In this document: piece after piece, positions 8,591 through 16,978 of the stretch | How the letters are laid out: every line of letters begins with the position of its first letter | Numbering within the stretch: position 1 is the first letter of the stretch | Assembly: GCF_000422345.1 (NCBI RefSeq) | Contig: NZ_AULP01000001.1 | Span: 434,001-498,000, forward strand | Source: Neomelitea salexigens DSM 19753 | Lineage (GTDB): Bacteria; Pseudomonadota; Gammaproteobacteria; Pseudomonadales; Spongiibacteraceae | Direction: 5' to 3' | Length of the DNA: 64,000 nt | Translations under genes and position numbers: made by a program | Notes under the pieces: generated by a model | Told to the model about the DNA's origin: nothing | The model's database searches: none | What the model saw: the letters and a program-made list of their open reading frames with translations, nothing else

Positions 8591-9093
8591 CGCGCCGCCT
8601 CCGGCCGCAAGCGGTCATCAACACTGATGGAGCCGCCATCGGCAGATAATAGGCGCCATTGAAATGGACTGGTCTGGCCGTCGCCCAAAAACAGTATCTG
8701 GGGTGTCAATACGCGCCGGTCATCACCCTCAGGCAGATTTAATGGCTCGCCTGCTAACAGGATTTCACTGCGCAAGTCGTCGTCTATCTCCAAAGGTTTG
8801 GCTAATGGCCCTTGGGTAATAGCTGACCAGCCGTCGGCATTGCGGCTCAGAAAGCGGCCTTTATCGCCGTCCCATAACAAGCCCAAACTGCGGCCACTAA
8901 ACACCGCCTCCGCCCTTGCTGTGCGCAGCGCCAGCAGAATTACCGCGCGATTTTCGCGCAGCAGCTCTTCGCCACCTCTGCTGGGCAGAGTCAGAACGGC
9001 AACACCGCTCATCAGGCCAATAATAAAGATAACAACCAACAGCTCCAGCAAAGAGAAGCCGCGTTGACTACTCCTGCCAGTTGACGATGTCAC
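8587..9093 (-). CDS. gspH: Type II secretion minor pseudopilin H
   Basis: Minor pseudopilin of 168 residues; the prepilin leader MTSSTGRSSQRG is longer than in GspI and GspJ, and the mature start is FSLLELLVVIFIIGLMSGVA with Glu5. GspH links the tip complex to the main GspG fibre. The gene start lies 26 bp inside the 3' end of gspG, so the pair overlaps in different frames. Identification is by leader, order in the operon and the motif RAVILLALRTARAEAVFSG. Confidence 0.88.
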   Translation of the reverse strand: MTSSTGRSSQRGFSLLELLVVIFIIGLMSGVAVLTLPSRGGEELLRENRAVILLALRTARAEAVFSGRSLGLLWDGDKGRFLSRNADGWSAITQGPLAKPLEIDDDLRSEILLAGEPLNLPEGDDRRVLTPQILFLGDGQTSPFQWRLLSADGGSISVDDRLRPEAAR

Positions 9094-9511
9094 GGGCTAA
9101 CTCCTCACCGCCCTCTTCACCATCAGCTCCGGTGGAATACAGATCGTAGGGGCCGTGCTCACCAGGCTGGATGTAATTATAGGGGTTACCCCAGGGATCC
9201 TCAGGCAGGCGTTTAATATAGCCATTACTGCGATAATTTTTCGGTGAGGGGCCCGCTTCAGGCCGCTTGACCAGCGCCATTAGCCCTTGGTCGGTGGTTG
9301 GGTAAACGTGGTTATCCAACTTATACATATCCAGTGACTGTTCCAACACCGCTATATCTGCGCGGGCCTTCTCCACCATCGCTCGGTCTTGGTTTTGCAA
9401 CACATTCGGAGCAACAACGGCCACCAAGAGCCCCAAGATGACGATAACGACCATGATTTCCAACAGTGTGAAACCCTGTTGGCGGCGAGAACTCAATGCA
9501 CGCGACTCCAC
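9068..9511 (-). CDS. gspG: Type II secretion major pseudopilin G
   Basis: Major subunit of the pseudopilus. The 147-residue precursor has leader MESRALSSRRQQG and mature start FTLLEIMVVIVILGLLVAVV. The C-terminal calcium-binding loop is recognisable (YDLYSTGADGEEGGE), as is PEDPWGNPYNY, typical of GspG. Translation starts at a GTG with one of the best ribosome sites in the operon (TAGGAGG, spacing 5-6), which fits the need for many copies relative to the other components. Its 3' end overlaps gspH. Confidence 0.95.
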   Translation of the reverse strand: MESRALSSRRQQGFTLLEIMVVIVILGLLVAVVAPNVLQNQDRAMVEKARADIAVLEQSLDMYKLDNHVYPTTDQGLMALVKRPEAGPSPKNYRSNGYIKRLPEDPWGNPYNYIQPGEHGPYDLYSTGADGEEGGEELARDIVNWQE

Positions 9512-9520
9512 GTCGACCTC

Positions 9521-10738
9521 CTAAAACTGAGTAAGGTTATTCAATTGCAGTATCGGCAGCAGAATTGCCAACACGATCGCTAAGACTACCAGCCCCAAAA
9601 CCACGATTAACAGGGGTTCAAAAAGGCTGACAAACATTTGCACACGGGCCTGAAGCTCTCGCTCCAGGTTGGCGGCGGCGCGCTGAACCATCTGCTCCAA
9701 CTCACCACTGGACTCGCCGCTGGCGATCATATACACCGCCATTGGTGGCAATTCCGCTTCATCCTGTAAACACCGGCTGAAGCTCTTGCCCTCGCGCACC
9801 TGCTCACGCACGCGATCCATGCTTTGTTTTAAATGCTCATTGCCCAGCGTTGCACAGGCCACTTTCAGCGTTTCCAAAAACGGCACCCCCGACGACAGCA
9901 AAATCGCCAGCGTACGCAACATGCGCGCCGCGTCGAGCTCCAGCATTAGCAGCCCCCAAAGTGGCACCTTCAATACCCAGCGGTGGGCTCGCAAGCGCCG
10001 TTGCGGATCGCGCATCCATAAATAAACGCCCGACGCGATAGCCGCTATCGCAAAAATCATCACATACCAGTAGCTGGCGAGGCCGTCGCTGATGCTAATT
10101 AGTGCCCGTGTTAAAAACGGCAGCGTCTGATCATAGTGTTCAAACTGTGCGGTGACCTTTGGAACAACGTAGGTCATCAGCGCGGTAATGACGCCGATGG
10201 CGACAAAACACAATACCACGGGATAGAGCGCCGCCTGCACAATCACACCGCGCAGCTTTTGGCTGTCTTCGGTGTATTCTGCGAGCTGGTTTAACACCTC
10301 TGCCAGGTCACCGGATTTTTCGCCAGAGCTGACCAGAGCGCGGTAAACAGAGTTAAAAACGTGGGGGTGGTCGTTCAGGCCATCGGCGAGCGAATGCCCC
10401 TCCAATACTCGCGAACGCAATTCCAGAATTATACGCTTGAGTGCCTCTTTGCGGCTGTGCTTTGCCGTTGCCGCCAAGGCCTCTTCGACCGGTATTCCGG
10501 AATGTATCAGTGTTGCTAAGTGGCGGGTGAACAGCGCGAGATCGGCAATACCGATACGCGGCCGCGACAATGACAAGCCGCCCTTACCGGAAGATTTATC
10601 GCGAGTGGCTTTGACTTCTACCGGAAATAACTGCTGATCCCGCAGGGCTTGTCTTGCCATGCGGATCGAATCGGCTTCTACGATGCCCTTGCGACTGGCG
10701 CCGCCAGCGTCGAGTGCACGGTACTCAAAGGCCGGCAT
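9521..10738 (-). CDS. gspF: Type II secretion inner-membrane platform protein F
   Basis: Polytopic platform protein of 405 residues. It has two repeated GspF/PilC domains (LFTRHLATLIHSGIPVEEAL and ARMLRTLAILLSSGVPFLET) and three membrane helices, near residues 170-195, 220-240 and at the C-terminus (FVSLFEPLLIVVLGLVVLAI). It holds GspL, GspM and GspE together at the inner membrane. I prefer the ATG at 10736-10738, seven bases after GAGG, over a GTG two codons upstream. The start lies 14 bp inside gspE. Confidence 0.92.
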   Translation of the reverse strand: MPAFEYRALDAGGASRKGIVEADSIRMARQALRDQQLFPVEVKATRDKSSGKGGLSLSRPRIGIADLALFTRHLATLIHSGIPVEEALAATAKHSRKEALKRIILELRSRVLEGHSLADGLNDHPHVFNSVYRALVSSGEKSGDLAEVLNQLAEYTEDSQKLRGVIVQAALYPVVLCFVAIGVITALMTYVVPKVTAQFEHYDQTLPFLTRALISISDGLASYWYVMIFAIAAIASGVYLWMRDPQRRLRAHRWVLKVPLWGLLMLELDAARMLRTLAILLSSGVPFLETLKVACATLGNEHLKQSMDRVREQVREGKSFSRCLQDEAELPPMAVYMIASGESSGELEQMVQRAAANLERELQARVQMFVSLFEPLLIVVLGLVVLAIVLAILLPILQLNNLTQF

Positions 10739-12206
10739 CGGCACCCTCGCGAACGCTGCGCAATAGCTCGTCGAGGCTCGTTTGACCTTCGACCACCAAC
10801 CGCCGCCCCTCTGACATCAACGTTGTCATTCGGGCACTGGCGTAGCGTTGAATTTCCTGCTCGCCGGCGCGATTATGGATCATTTCCGCCAGCTCCCTGT
10901 CGATCACCAACAGTTCATAGACGCCCTGACGACCGCGATAGCCAGAGTGCTGGCATGCTTCACAGCCACCGGCATTGTAGGCTTGCTGACCCTCTAACTG
11001 GGTATCTCCCAGCAGGCGCGCTTCCGTCGCATCCAGTGTGATTGGCTGGCGGCAGGACTGACACAAACGACGCACCAGACGCTGCGCCAATACACCTTTT
11101 AAGCTCGACGCAATCAAGTAAGGCTCTACACCGATGTCGACCAGACGCGTAATGGCGCCAATGGCGGTATTGGTGTGCAAGGTCGATAACACCATGTGAC
11201 CGGTTAGCGACGCCTGTACGGCAATTTCGGCCGTCTCTTGGTCGCGAATCTCGCCGACCATCACGACATCGGGGTCCTGGCGAAGAATCGCCCGCAGGCC
11301 CCTCGCGAAGGTCATACCCACTTTGGCATGCACTTGCGTCTGACCGATCCCTTCAATGTCGTACTCTACCGGGTCTTCCACGGTGAGAATATTCCGCTTG
11401 CGGTCGTTCAAGGCCATCAACCCGGCATAAAGCGTAGTGGTTTTACCGGAGCCAGTTGGCCCGGTCACCAGGATAATACCATTGGGCTGGTGCAGCAGGT
11501 CGGTCAGTTTGGCCAGTGTTCTCTCAGGCATACCGAGATGAGAGAGATCGATTCTCGCGGCCTGTTTATCCAGCAGGCGCATCACCACGCGCTCGCCATA
11601 ATTCGATGGAATGGTCGACACCCGCACATCCACCGACCGCCCGGCGATTCGCAGTGACACGCGACCATCCTGGGGCACACGCTTTTCCGCAATATCCAGG
11701 CGAGACATCACCTTTATGCGCGACACCAGTAAGGGGGCGAGGCGACGGTTGGGTGTTAATACTTCTTGAAGAATGCCGTCCACTCGCAAGCGAACCGACA
11801 TGGTTTTCTCGTAGGTTTCAATATGAATATCGGAGGCGTCGCGCTTTAGCGCTTCGCCGAACAAGGCATTAATCAGGCGGATAACTGGCGCGTCATCCTG
11901 CGCGTCCAACAGGTCCTGAGACTCGGGGATCTCCTCCGCCAAGCGGTCAAGATCCACTTCGTCGCTGATATCGCCCATCGCCGACATCGCATCGCCCTGC
12001 TGGCGCTGAAAAGCCTCGTTAATCTTCTCTTGCAGTGCTTCCTCATCACATAACGCCATTGAAAATGGCGCATTCAGCGCTCGCTGAACCTCGGCCAAGG
12101 CAGGCGCTGGCGTGGTGCGGCAAACCAACACTTGAGGGCCATGCTCGCCATCCTCCACCAACAGGCGATTAGTGCGTGCGAAGGCGTAACTTAAAGGGCG
12201 CGACAT
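10725..12206 (-). CDS. gspE: Type II secretion ATPase E
   Basis: Cytoplasmic hexameric ATPase that drives pseudopilus assembly. The 493-residue protein contains the N1E/N2E part that binds GspL, Walker A (GPTGSGKTTT), Asp box (ILTVEDPVEYDIEGIGQTQV), Walker B (DPDVVMVGEIRDQETAEIA), the His box (LSTLHTN) and the four-cysteine zinc motif (LCQSC ... CEACQHSG). All key residues look intact. The ATG shares one base with the gspD stop codon (TGATG), so translation is likely coupled to the secretin gene. Confidence 0.95.
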   Translation of the reverse strand: MSRPLSYAFARTNRLLVEDGEHGPQVLVCRTTPAPALAEVQRALNAPFSMALCDEEALQEKINEAFQRQQGDAMSAMGDISDEVDLDRLAEEIPESQDLLDAQDDAPVIRLINALFGEALKRDASDIHIETYEKTMSVRLRVDGILQEVLTPNRRLAPLLVSRIKVMSRLDIAEKRVPQDGRVSLRIAGRSVDVRVSTIPSNYGERVVMRLLDKQAARIDLSHLGMPERTLAKLTDLLHQPNGIILVTGPTGSGKTTTLYAGLMALNDRKRNILTVEDPVEYDIEGIGQTQVHAKVGMTFARGLRAILRQDPDVVMVGEIRDQETAEIAVQASLTGHMVLSTLHTNTAIGAITRLVDIGVEPYLIASSLKGVLAQRLVRRLCQSCRQPITLDATEARLLGDTQLEGQQAYNAGGCEACQHSGYRGRQGVYELLVIDRELAEMIHNRAGEQEIQRYASARMTTLMSEGRRLVVEGQTSLDELLRSVREGADAGL

Positions 12207-14392
12207 CAGGCTTGGCCATCCTCAGCGCCGTCACAGCGGCGCGGCATCTTCGAGCCAGCGCGCACTCGACGGCTGCATTCATCCTTACGCCACTCTATGG
12301 GCTCGGCCGTAACCGGCGCTTCCTCTGCGGGACTGGCAGCGGCGCCCTGCTGCGCCGGCGGCTGCGGCGCTGGCGCATTCTCCGGTGCGGATTCAGTGTT
12401 GGCGGGTGGCGATGCCTTAACCGGCGGCTCAGCGAGCGTTTCGCGGGGCAGCAAATCTACCGGCGACGGCTCCAGGCCGGACCATTCTGGTAGTACCGAT
12501 AGCTCGGTGAACGGGAACAAGGAAATACCGGATGCGGCTTTAGCCAACTGCTCTGTACGAATAAAGTTGTACTTTCTGCCACTGAGCTCAGAGAGCGTTG
12601 CCTGGTCACGGACAATCGTTGGCCGGATAAACACCATCAAATTGCGCTTGGACATGCTGGTGTTATCCGCACGAAACAATCTGCCCAACAGGGGGATATC
12701 CCCCAACAAAGGCACCTTCGCCGTCTGCTCATTGACCTGATCATCAATAAGGCCGCCTAACACGATTGTTGCACCGTCGTTCACCAGTACCGTCGTTTTA
12801 ATGGTGCGCTTATTAGTAATTACATCGGCGGCATTCGTTGCCGGGCTGAGCGAGGACACCTCCTGCTCAATCGTCATTTGCACAGCATCCCCGTCGTTAA
12901 TCTGCGGCGTCATCAGGAGCTTGGTCCCGACTTCTTGCCGCTCGATGGTCTGGAAAGGGTTGGTATTTGTGGAACTCGCAGTCGAGCCGGTGATGACAGG
13001 GATTTCCTGCCCCACCAGAATAGACGCCTCTTCATTATCAAGGGTGAGTAGACTGGGTGTAGAGAGAATATTTGACTCCGAGTCACTCGCCAACGCCGAA
13101 ACCAAGGTGGCAAAACTAAAGCCGTCTGACAGCTTCCCCAGACCTATGGCAGCGCCCTTGACCGTTGACGCAGCCGCCGCCGCTGCATCACTGCCGGCCA
13201 ACAGGCTAATAATTCCCGGTGTACCGCTGGTACCCGATGCACCGCCGCCGAAATTGATGCCACCTGCAGGTGTGCTGCCCTCTTGAGACCCTCTAAATAG
13301 CCACTGTACCCCTAGCTCTTTAGCCTTACTGTCAGTAACTTCAATAATGATGGCTTCGACCAGCACCTGCGCACGACGAATATCCAGGTCGCGGATGATT
13401 TTTTCCAAGTCAGAAATAATGTGCGGACTACCCGACATAACAATGGAATTGGTCTGCTCGTGTGCCTCGATATTAATTGATGACGACACACCCGGCGCCG
13501 CATTTCGACCCGCGCTCTGATCCTCTTTAACAATGGTGTCGCTTATGCTTTTTAAGACTTTGGCTAACTCTTCTGCTTTGGCGTACTTCAAATACCTAAC
13601 GCGAATATTCGACTGGCTGGACACCTCGCTATCGAGGTCAGCAACTAGCCTTCGCAGATAACTACGCGCCTCGTCGTCACCAAATAGAATAAGCGTATTC
13701 GTCCGTGGGTCTGCCGCGACAACAGGCTTGGATGATCCCCGTTTGCGCGTTTGTTGCGACAGCACTTTGTTTAAAACGCGCTCCACCTCTTCCGCCGAGG
13801 AGTTGCGCAACACCACGGTCTCCATCAACTGGGAGTCGACAGAGTTAACGGCCGAGATGATAGACATCAGGCGGCGAACATTGGATTCGCGATCGGTAAT
13901 CAAGATGATGTTGGCGTCGGAGTAACTGGTGATTACCCCGACTTTATTATCGACGAGGGGCCGTAATGACTTCACCAGCTCGTCGGAATCTGCGTTCTGT
14001 AGCTGCGCAATGCGGGTAATGATGGACTCACTGCGACCTACTGCAGCAGAGGAGCGCTGGACTTCAATGCCTTCTATTTTCGCCGCCTGATTTGGAATAA
14101 CTTTGAGCACACCGTCGCCGGCCTCGACCGCAGAGTAGCCCTCTACCCCAAGTTGCAGCAGAAAGATTTGATAAAGTTCATCGGCGTCGAGTTTTCTGTG
14201 GCTCTGAACGCTGACTTTGCCCTTAACTCGGCTATCTACAACAATAGTTTTGCCCGTCAATTTGGCAACCGTATCGATAAATTCACCGATATCAACATTT
14301 TGCATGTCGAGCTCGAAGCGTTCGGCGTAAGCAGCTTGCAGCGGCGCGGCCATTACCACCAGCAGTGATAGGCTTAGGAGAAAAGTTTTCAT
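12206..14392 (-). CDS. gspD: Type II secretion outer-membrane secretin D
   Basis: Secretin that forms the outer-membrane channel. The 728-residue precursor has a signal peptide (MKTFLLSLSLLVVMAAPLQA), domains N0 to N3 (residues about 25-330), and the secretin beta-barrel domain with the glycine-rich cap-gate region and VPLLGDIPLLGRLF. After the barrel comes an unusual Pro/Ala/Glu-rich linker of roughly 50 residues and a basic tail with two cysteines (DECSRRVRAGSKMPRRCDG), which is where an S-domain would normally be. It overlaps gspC by 4 bp and gspE by one base. Confidence 0.95.
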   Translation of the reverse strand: MKTFLLSLSLLVVMAAPLQAAYAERFELDMQNVDIGEFIDTVAKLTGKTIVVDSRVKGKVSVQSHRKLDADELYQIFLLQLGVEGYSAVEAGDGVLKVIPNQAAKIEGIEVQRSSAAVGRSESIITRIAQLQNADSDELVKSLRPLVDNKVGVITSYSDANIILITDRESNVRRLMSIISAVNSVDSQLMETVVLRNSSAEEVERVLNKVLSQQTRKRGSSKPVVAADPRTNTLILFGDDEARSYLRRLVADLDSEVSSQSNIRVRYLKYAKAEELAKVLKSISDTIVKEDQSAGRNAAPGVSSSINIEAHEQTNSIVMSGSPHIISDLEKIIRDLDIRRAQVLVEAIIIEVTDSKAKELGVQWLFRGSQEGSTPAGGINFGGGASGTSGTPGIISLLAGSDAAAAAASTVKGAAIGLGKLSDGFSFATLVSALASDSESNILSTPSLLTLDNEEASILVGQEIPVITGSTASSTNTNPFQTIERQEVGTKLLMTPQINDGDAVQMTIEQEVSSLSPATNAADVITNKRTIKTTVLVNDGATIVLGGLIDDQVNEQTAKVPLLGDIPLLGRLFRADNTSMSKRNLMVFIRPTIVRDQATLSELSGRKYNFIRTEQLAKAASGISLFPFTELSVLPEWSGLEPSPVDLLPRETLAEPPVKASPPANTESAPENAPAPQPPAQQGAAASPAEEAPVTAEPIEWRKDECSRRVRAGSKMPRRCDGAEDGQA

Positions 14393-15267
14393 ATATCCAG
14401 TCTTTTGCTCAAAATCGTATTGTTGCGCTGCACAAGCAGCTCGAAGGATTGCGTGGTTTCCATCAGCTTCATTAATTCGGTAGTCGGCAACTCCGACAAC
14501 GACTGGCCATTCACAGATAAAACGACATCGCCCGGCTTCAAATCAAGTAGCTTAAAAAGGCGTGGATCGCGCCCAGGCTTCATCTCATAGCCAATGAGCT
14601 GCTCGCCCTCCATGACCGGGCTCGCGGCAAAAAAGCGCGCCAAACGCAGCGGGCTATTTTGAATCGTCTGCCGCGGGTCGCCAATAAGATCACGGATTTC
14701 AGCACGATTCAGGTCGATCACATCGCCATTAGCCGCTGAAGGAGTAGCTGTCGCGCTAATCCCCTGGCTCACGCGGCGTTTTTGCAGTTCAATTTTTTCC
14801 TGCTTGCGGTTGTTCTCAATCACAATGTGGTCAGGCATTACCGCCAACAGTTTCACGGCCCCGGCGACTTCTATCTTTTCTCCCACGCCGTAGGCTTTCG
14901 TCTTGCTGCCGTGGCGCAGAATCGCCACGCCGCTGTCTTTACTGCCGGCGACAACGCCAAGCACGGTAATTTTCAGACGGCTGCGCTTGATATCCTTCTG
15001 GATCGTCTGCTCATCCACCGCCGCCTTGGGTGGCTCGCCAAACAGGGGGACGGCGAGCAAAGACTGAACACTGTAGTCGGGGCCATTGCCTGTCGCAACA
15101 TCAACCGTGGCAACGCTGGCAGGGGGCAACGTTGGCGTGCGCAAGATGCTGGCGACACTCCAAAATAGCTCGGTCAGCAACACAATCAACAACACTAAAA
15201 GCAAGGCGCTGATGGCGGAGCGCAACTGGGAGCTACGCAAAATTTTTACTACCGCCAATTTATCCAC
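14389..15267 (-). CDS. gspC: Type II secretion system protein C
   Basis: Inner-membrane protein that links the platform to the secretin. The 292 residues comprise a short cytoplasmic start, one membrane helix (ISALLLVLLIVLLTELFWSV), the HR domain that contacts GspD (LKITVLGVVAGSKDSGVAIL ... YGVGEKI) and a C-terminal PDZ domain (PGRDPRLFKLLDLKPGDVVL, VNGQSL). Translation starts at a GTG (MDKLAVV). It is the first gene of the 12-gene operon; the promoter must lie in the 180 bp upstream. A PDZ-containing paralogue is encoded about 0.8 kb upstream. Confidence 0.93.
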   Translation of the reverse strand: MDKLAVVKILRSSQLRSAISALLLVLLIVLLTELFWSVASILRTPTLPPASVATVDVATGNGPDYSVQSLLAVPLFGEPPKAAVDEQTIQKDIKRSRLKITVLGVVAGSKDSGVAILRHGSKTKAYGVGEKIEVAGAVKLLAVMPDHIVIENNRKQEKIELQKRRVSQGISATATPSAANGDVIDLNRAEIRDLIGDPRQTIQNSPLRLARFFAASPVMEGEQLIGYEMKPGRDPRLFKLLDLKPGDVVLSVNGQSLSELPTTELMKLMETTQSFELLVQRNNTILSKRLDI

Positions 15268-15414
15268 AGTTGTACATCATCCCTACCGTTGTAGCTAAGC
15301 GACGCATAGTAGAGAAACAGTGTGACATTTTTCTTACCACGAACGACGCCTTTGCAAGGTTTTAGCCAGTGCCAGCTAGGCTTGCAATGCCCTTTTCATC
15401 AAACCGTCATCAAA

Positions 15415-15434
15415 GCCGGGCAAAGCTACCCGGC
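15415..15434 (-). terminator. Hairpin after the DUF3012 gene
   Basis: Inverted repeat with 6-bp GC-only arms (GCCGGG / CCCGGC) and an 8-nt loop, 16 bp beyond the stop of the DUF3012 lipoprotein gene in the direction of its transcription. The tract after it is only weakly T-rich (TTTGATG), so it is a plausible but not strong intrinsic terminator. The rest of the 15268-15450 interval holds nothing else I can name and must contain the gspC promoter. Confidence 0.4.
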
Positions 15435-15450
15435 CTGGACAGGCTTATCA

Positions 15451-15618
15451 CTATTTAAATACGCAGTGTTTGGTGTAGTCGCTTGCCTCGTTGACGCTCC
15501 AATCACCTTTGGGCTTTTCCTTCATCGCCGCGCACCATGCCTCGGAACCCACTTCAGGAGCACAGGCTGCAGCCAACAACAGTGAAGATAGTAACAAGGC
15601 TTTTTTTATCATTTGCAT
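15451..15618 (-). CDS. Small DUF3012 lipoprotein, 55 aa
   Basis: A 55-residue precursor with a lipoprotein signal ending in the lipobox AAAC (MQMIKKALLLSSLLLAAAC), followed by a mature part of about 36 residues containing EVGSEAWCAAMKEKPKGDW and ending in KHCVFK. The motif W-C-x-x-M-x-x-K-P-K-x-x-W and the second cysteine near the end match the DUF3012 family of small lipoproteins, whose function is not known. The start has AGAGGT five bases upstream; the ATG two codons later is an alternative. The two cysteines of the mature domain may form a disulfide in the periplasm. Confidence 0.8.
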   Translation of the reverse strand: MQMIKKALLLSSLLLAAACAPEVGSEAWCAAMKEKPKGDWSVNEASDYTKHCVFK

Positions 15619-15727
15619 AATTACCTCTGGTCTTGGACAGTTGAACGACGCTTTTGCGCCAAATCCGGCCTAGTGTAACAGAGGCAATGTGCGAGGCGCA
15701 CAGTGGAAGGTAATTTTTGAGGGGTGC

Positions 15728-15759
15728 TGCACTCTGCTGAAAACTACCGGCAGAGTGCA
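15728..15759 (-). terminator. Hairpin downstream of the rubredoxin gene
   Basis: A perfect 10-bp inverted repeat (TGCACTCTGC / GCAGAGTGCA) with a 12-nt loop lies 10 bp past the rubredoxin stop codon. There is no T-run directly after it on the minus strand, so it may act as a transcript-stabilising hairpin or a weak terminator. Confidence 0.45.
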
Positions 15760-15769
15760 GCGTCAGTGA

Positions 15770-15943
15770 CTAAGCCTCAACCATATCGAAGTCGAACTTA
15801 CTGATACCGCAATCGGGGCACTCCCAGTCTTCGGGAACATCGTCCCAGCGTGTGCCAGCCGGAATACCGTCATCGGGAATACCCTCTGCCTCATCATAAA
15901 TGAAGCCACAGATAACACATTCCCATTTTTTATAGTCGCTCAT
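15770..15943 (-). CDS. Rubredoxin
   Basis: Small iron electron carrier of 57 residues. The two CxxC pairs that bind the iron are ECVICG (Cys9, Cys12) and ECPDCG (Cys42, Cys45), with the usual [20 protein letters not shown] between them. I chose the ATG at 15941-15943, preceded by GGAGAG; the frame is open four codons further. Rubredoxins of this kind pass electrons to alkane hydroxylases or oxidative stress enzymes, but no partner or rubredoxin reductase gene is next to it, so the partner is unknown. Confidence 0.95.
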   Translation of the reverse strand: MSDYKKWECVICGFIYDEAEGIPDDGIPAGTRWDDVPEDWECPDCGISKFDFDMVEA

Positions 15944-16080
15944 CGTTCTCTCCATACAGTGCTGCGAGGCAGCTGAGTCGCCGCTATTGTTTGGCTCAGT
16001 ATACTACCCGAGAGACCGACAAAATATTAAGGAAAGTCAATCATTTCGCAAGGAAAGGCGCATCGAAGTCTGCAAAGCAA

Positions 16081-16893
16081 CTACTCGGCTGCGAGACGAA
16101 TCATTGCCTGAACGGTTGCCGGCAAGGACACCAATACTATCTTGGTGCTCTGTTGATTCTGCGCCAAAGTAATGGTGATCGCCTCCACCTCATCGAGACG
16201 CTCATACAAGTCGCTCAACGCCTCGCTATCGCTCAGCGCAATGCCATTCACGGCGTGCAAGCGATCACCGCTACGAAGCGGCAGCTGGGAAAAAAGGCGT
16301 TCATCTTTGCCCGGGTAAAGGTAGTACTCCCGCTCACCGGAGTCCGACTTTTTACGCTCTACTTTCACCGCCCCGCGCAGCGACAGTGGTGAGGTGTACA
16401 AGCGCTCAAGGTATTCAGCAACCAATGTGGTGACTGCATTGTTGCCGCGCAGATCAACGGTCTCCACCCTCGCTGCCGGCTGGGCCCTGCCAGTCGCCAG
16501 AGGCTTATAGTGGAAACCACTGCCGCCAATGGGCAGCAATTGGTATGCCCCACAACTGTCCAGCAAGAGGCTCTCGTCCAGAATTTCCGCAACGCGCAGA
16601 CAGGGCGCCGCCAAAGTGTCACCCGACCGAACAAAGCGCTCCTGACCATCAACCGCAACCAGGGCCTGCTCGCTACCCTGCGCTTGCTGCACGGACAAAC
16701 CCACAACGACTCTGCGGATCTCGGGCTCCTCACCAAACCACTGCGCGTCGTCCGCGTTAAATATTTCTGACTCTTCGGCCAGCGTCTCAGCATCTGGCGC
16801 TGTCGAGTAGGCCTGAACCACAGCCAGCACAACGCCGGCAGTAGCTGCCAGTAGCAATATCGACAATATGCCGGAACGTTTAGTCACTGCCAT
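16081..16893 (-). CDS. Orphan GspC-like protein with PDZ-type C-terminal domain
   Basis: A 270-residue protein with one N-terminal membrane helix (ILSILLLAATAGVVLAVVQA), a periplasmic domain resembling the GspC HR region (EIRRVVVGLSVQQAQGSEQ ... RFVRSGDTL) and a C-terminal PDZ-like domain (LYPGKDERLFSQLPLRSGDR, VNGIALSD). The last part lines up clearly with the PDZ domain of the gspC product in the operon close by (KPGRDPRLFKLLDLKPGD, VNGQSL). Two cysteines (APCLRV and LDSCGAY) could form a disulfide. The start at the ATG 16891-16893 has GGGGAA upstream. I infer a role tied to type II secretion, perhaps as alternative GspC; this has not been shown. Confidence 0.7.
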   Translation of the reverse strand: MAVTKRSGILSILLLAATAGVVLAVVQAYSTAPDAETLAEESEIFNADDAQWFGEEPEIRRVVVGLSVQQAQGSEQALVAVDGQERFVRSGDTLAAPCLRVAEILDESLLLDSCGAYQLLPIGGSGFHYKPLATGRAQPAARVETVDLRGNNAVTTLVAEYLERLYTSPLSLRGAVKVERKKSDSGEREYYLYPGKDERLFSQLPLRSGDRLHAVNGIALSDSEALSDLYERLDEVEAITITLAQNQQSTKIVLVSLPATVQAMIRLAAE

Positions 16894-16978
16894 GGTAAAT
16901 TCCCCAAAGATGCCGGCAAGCTCGCTATAATGCGCCGACATTGATCGCCTATTTTACGTTTGTCAGAGCATCCACGCC

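Noticed and set aside
12297-13286. Plus-strand frames of 147 and 161 codons inside gspD
   Set aside because: Antisense shadows of a secretin gene with GC-rich, Ala/Pro-rich codons; no motif supports them.
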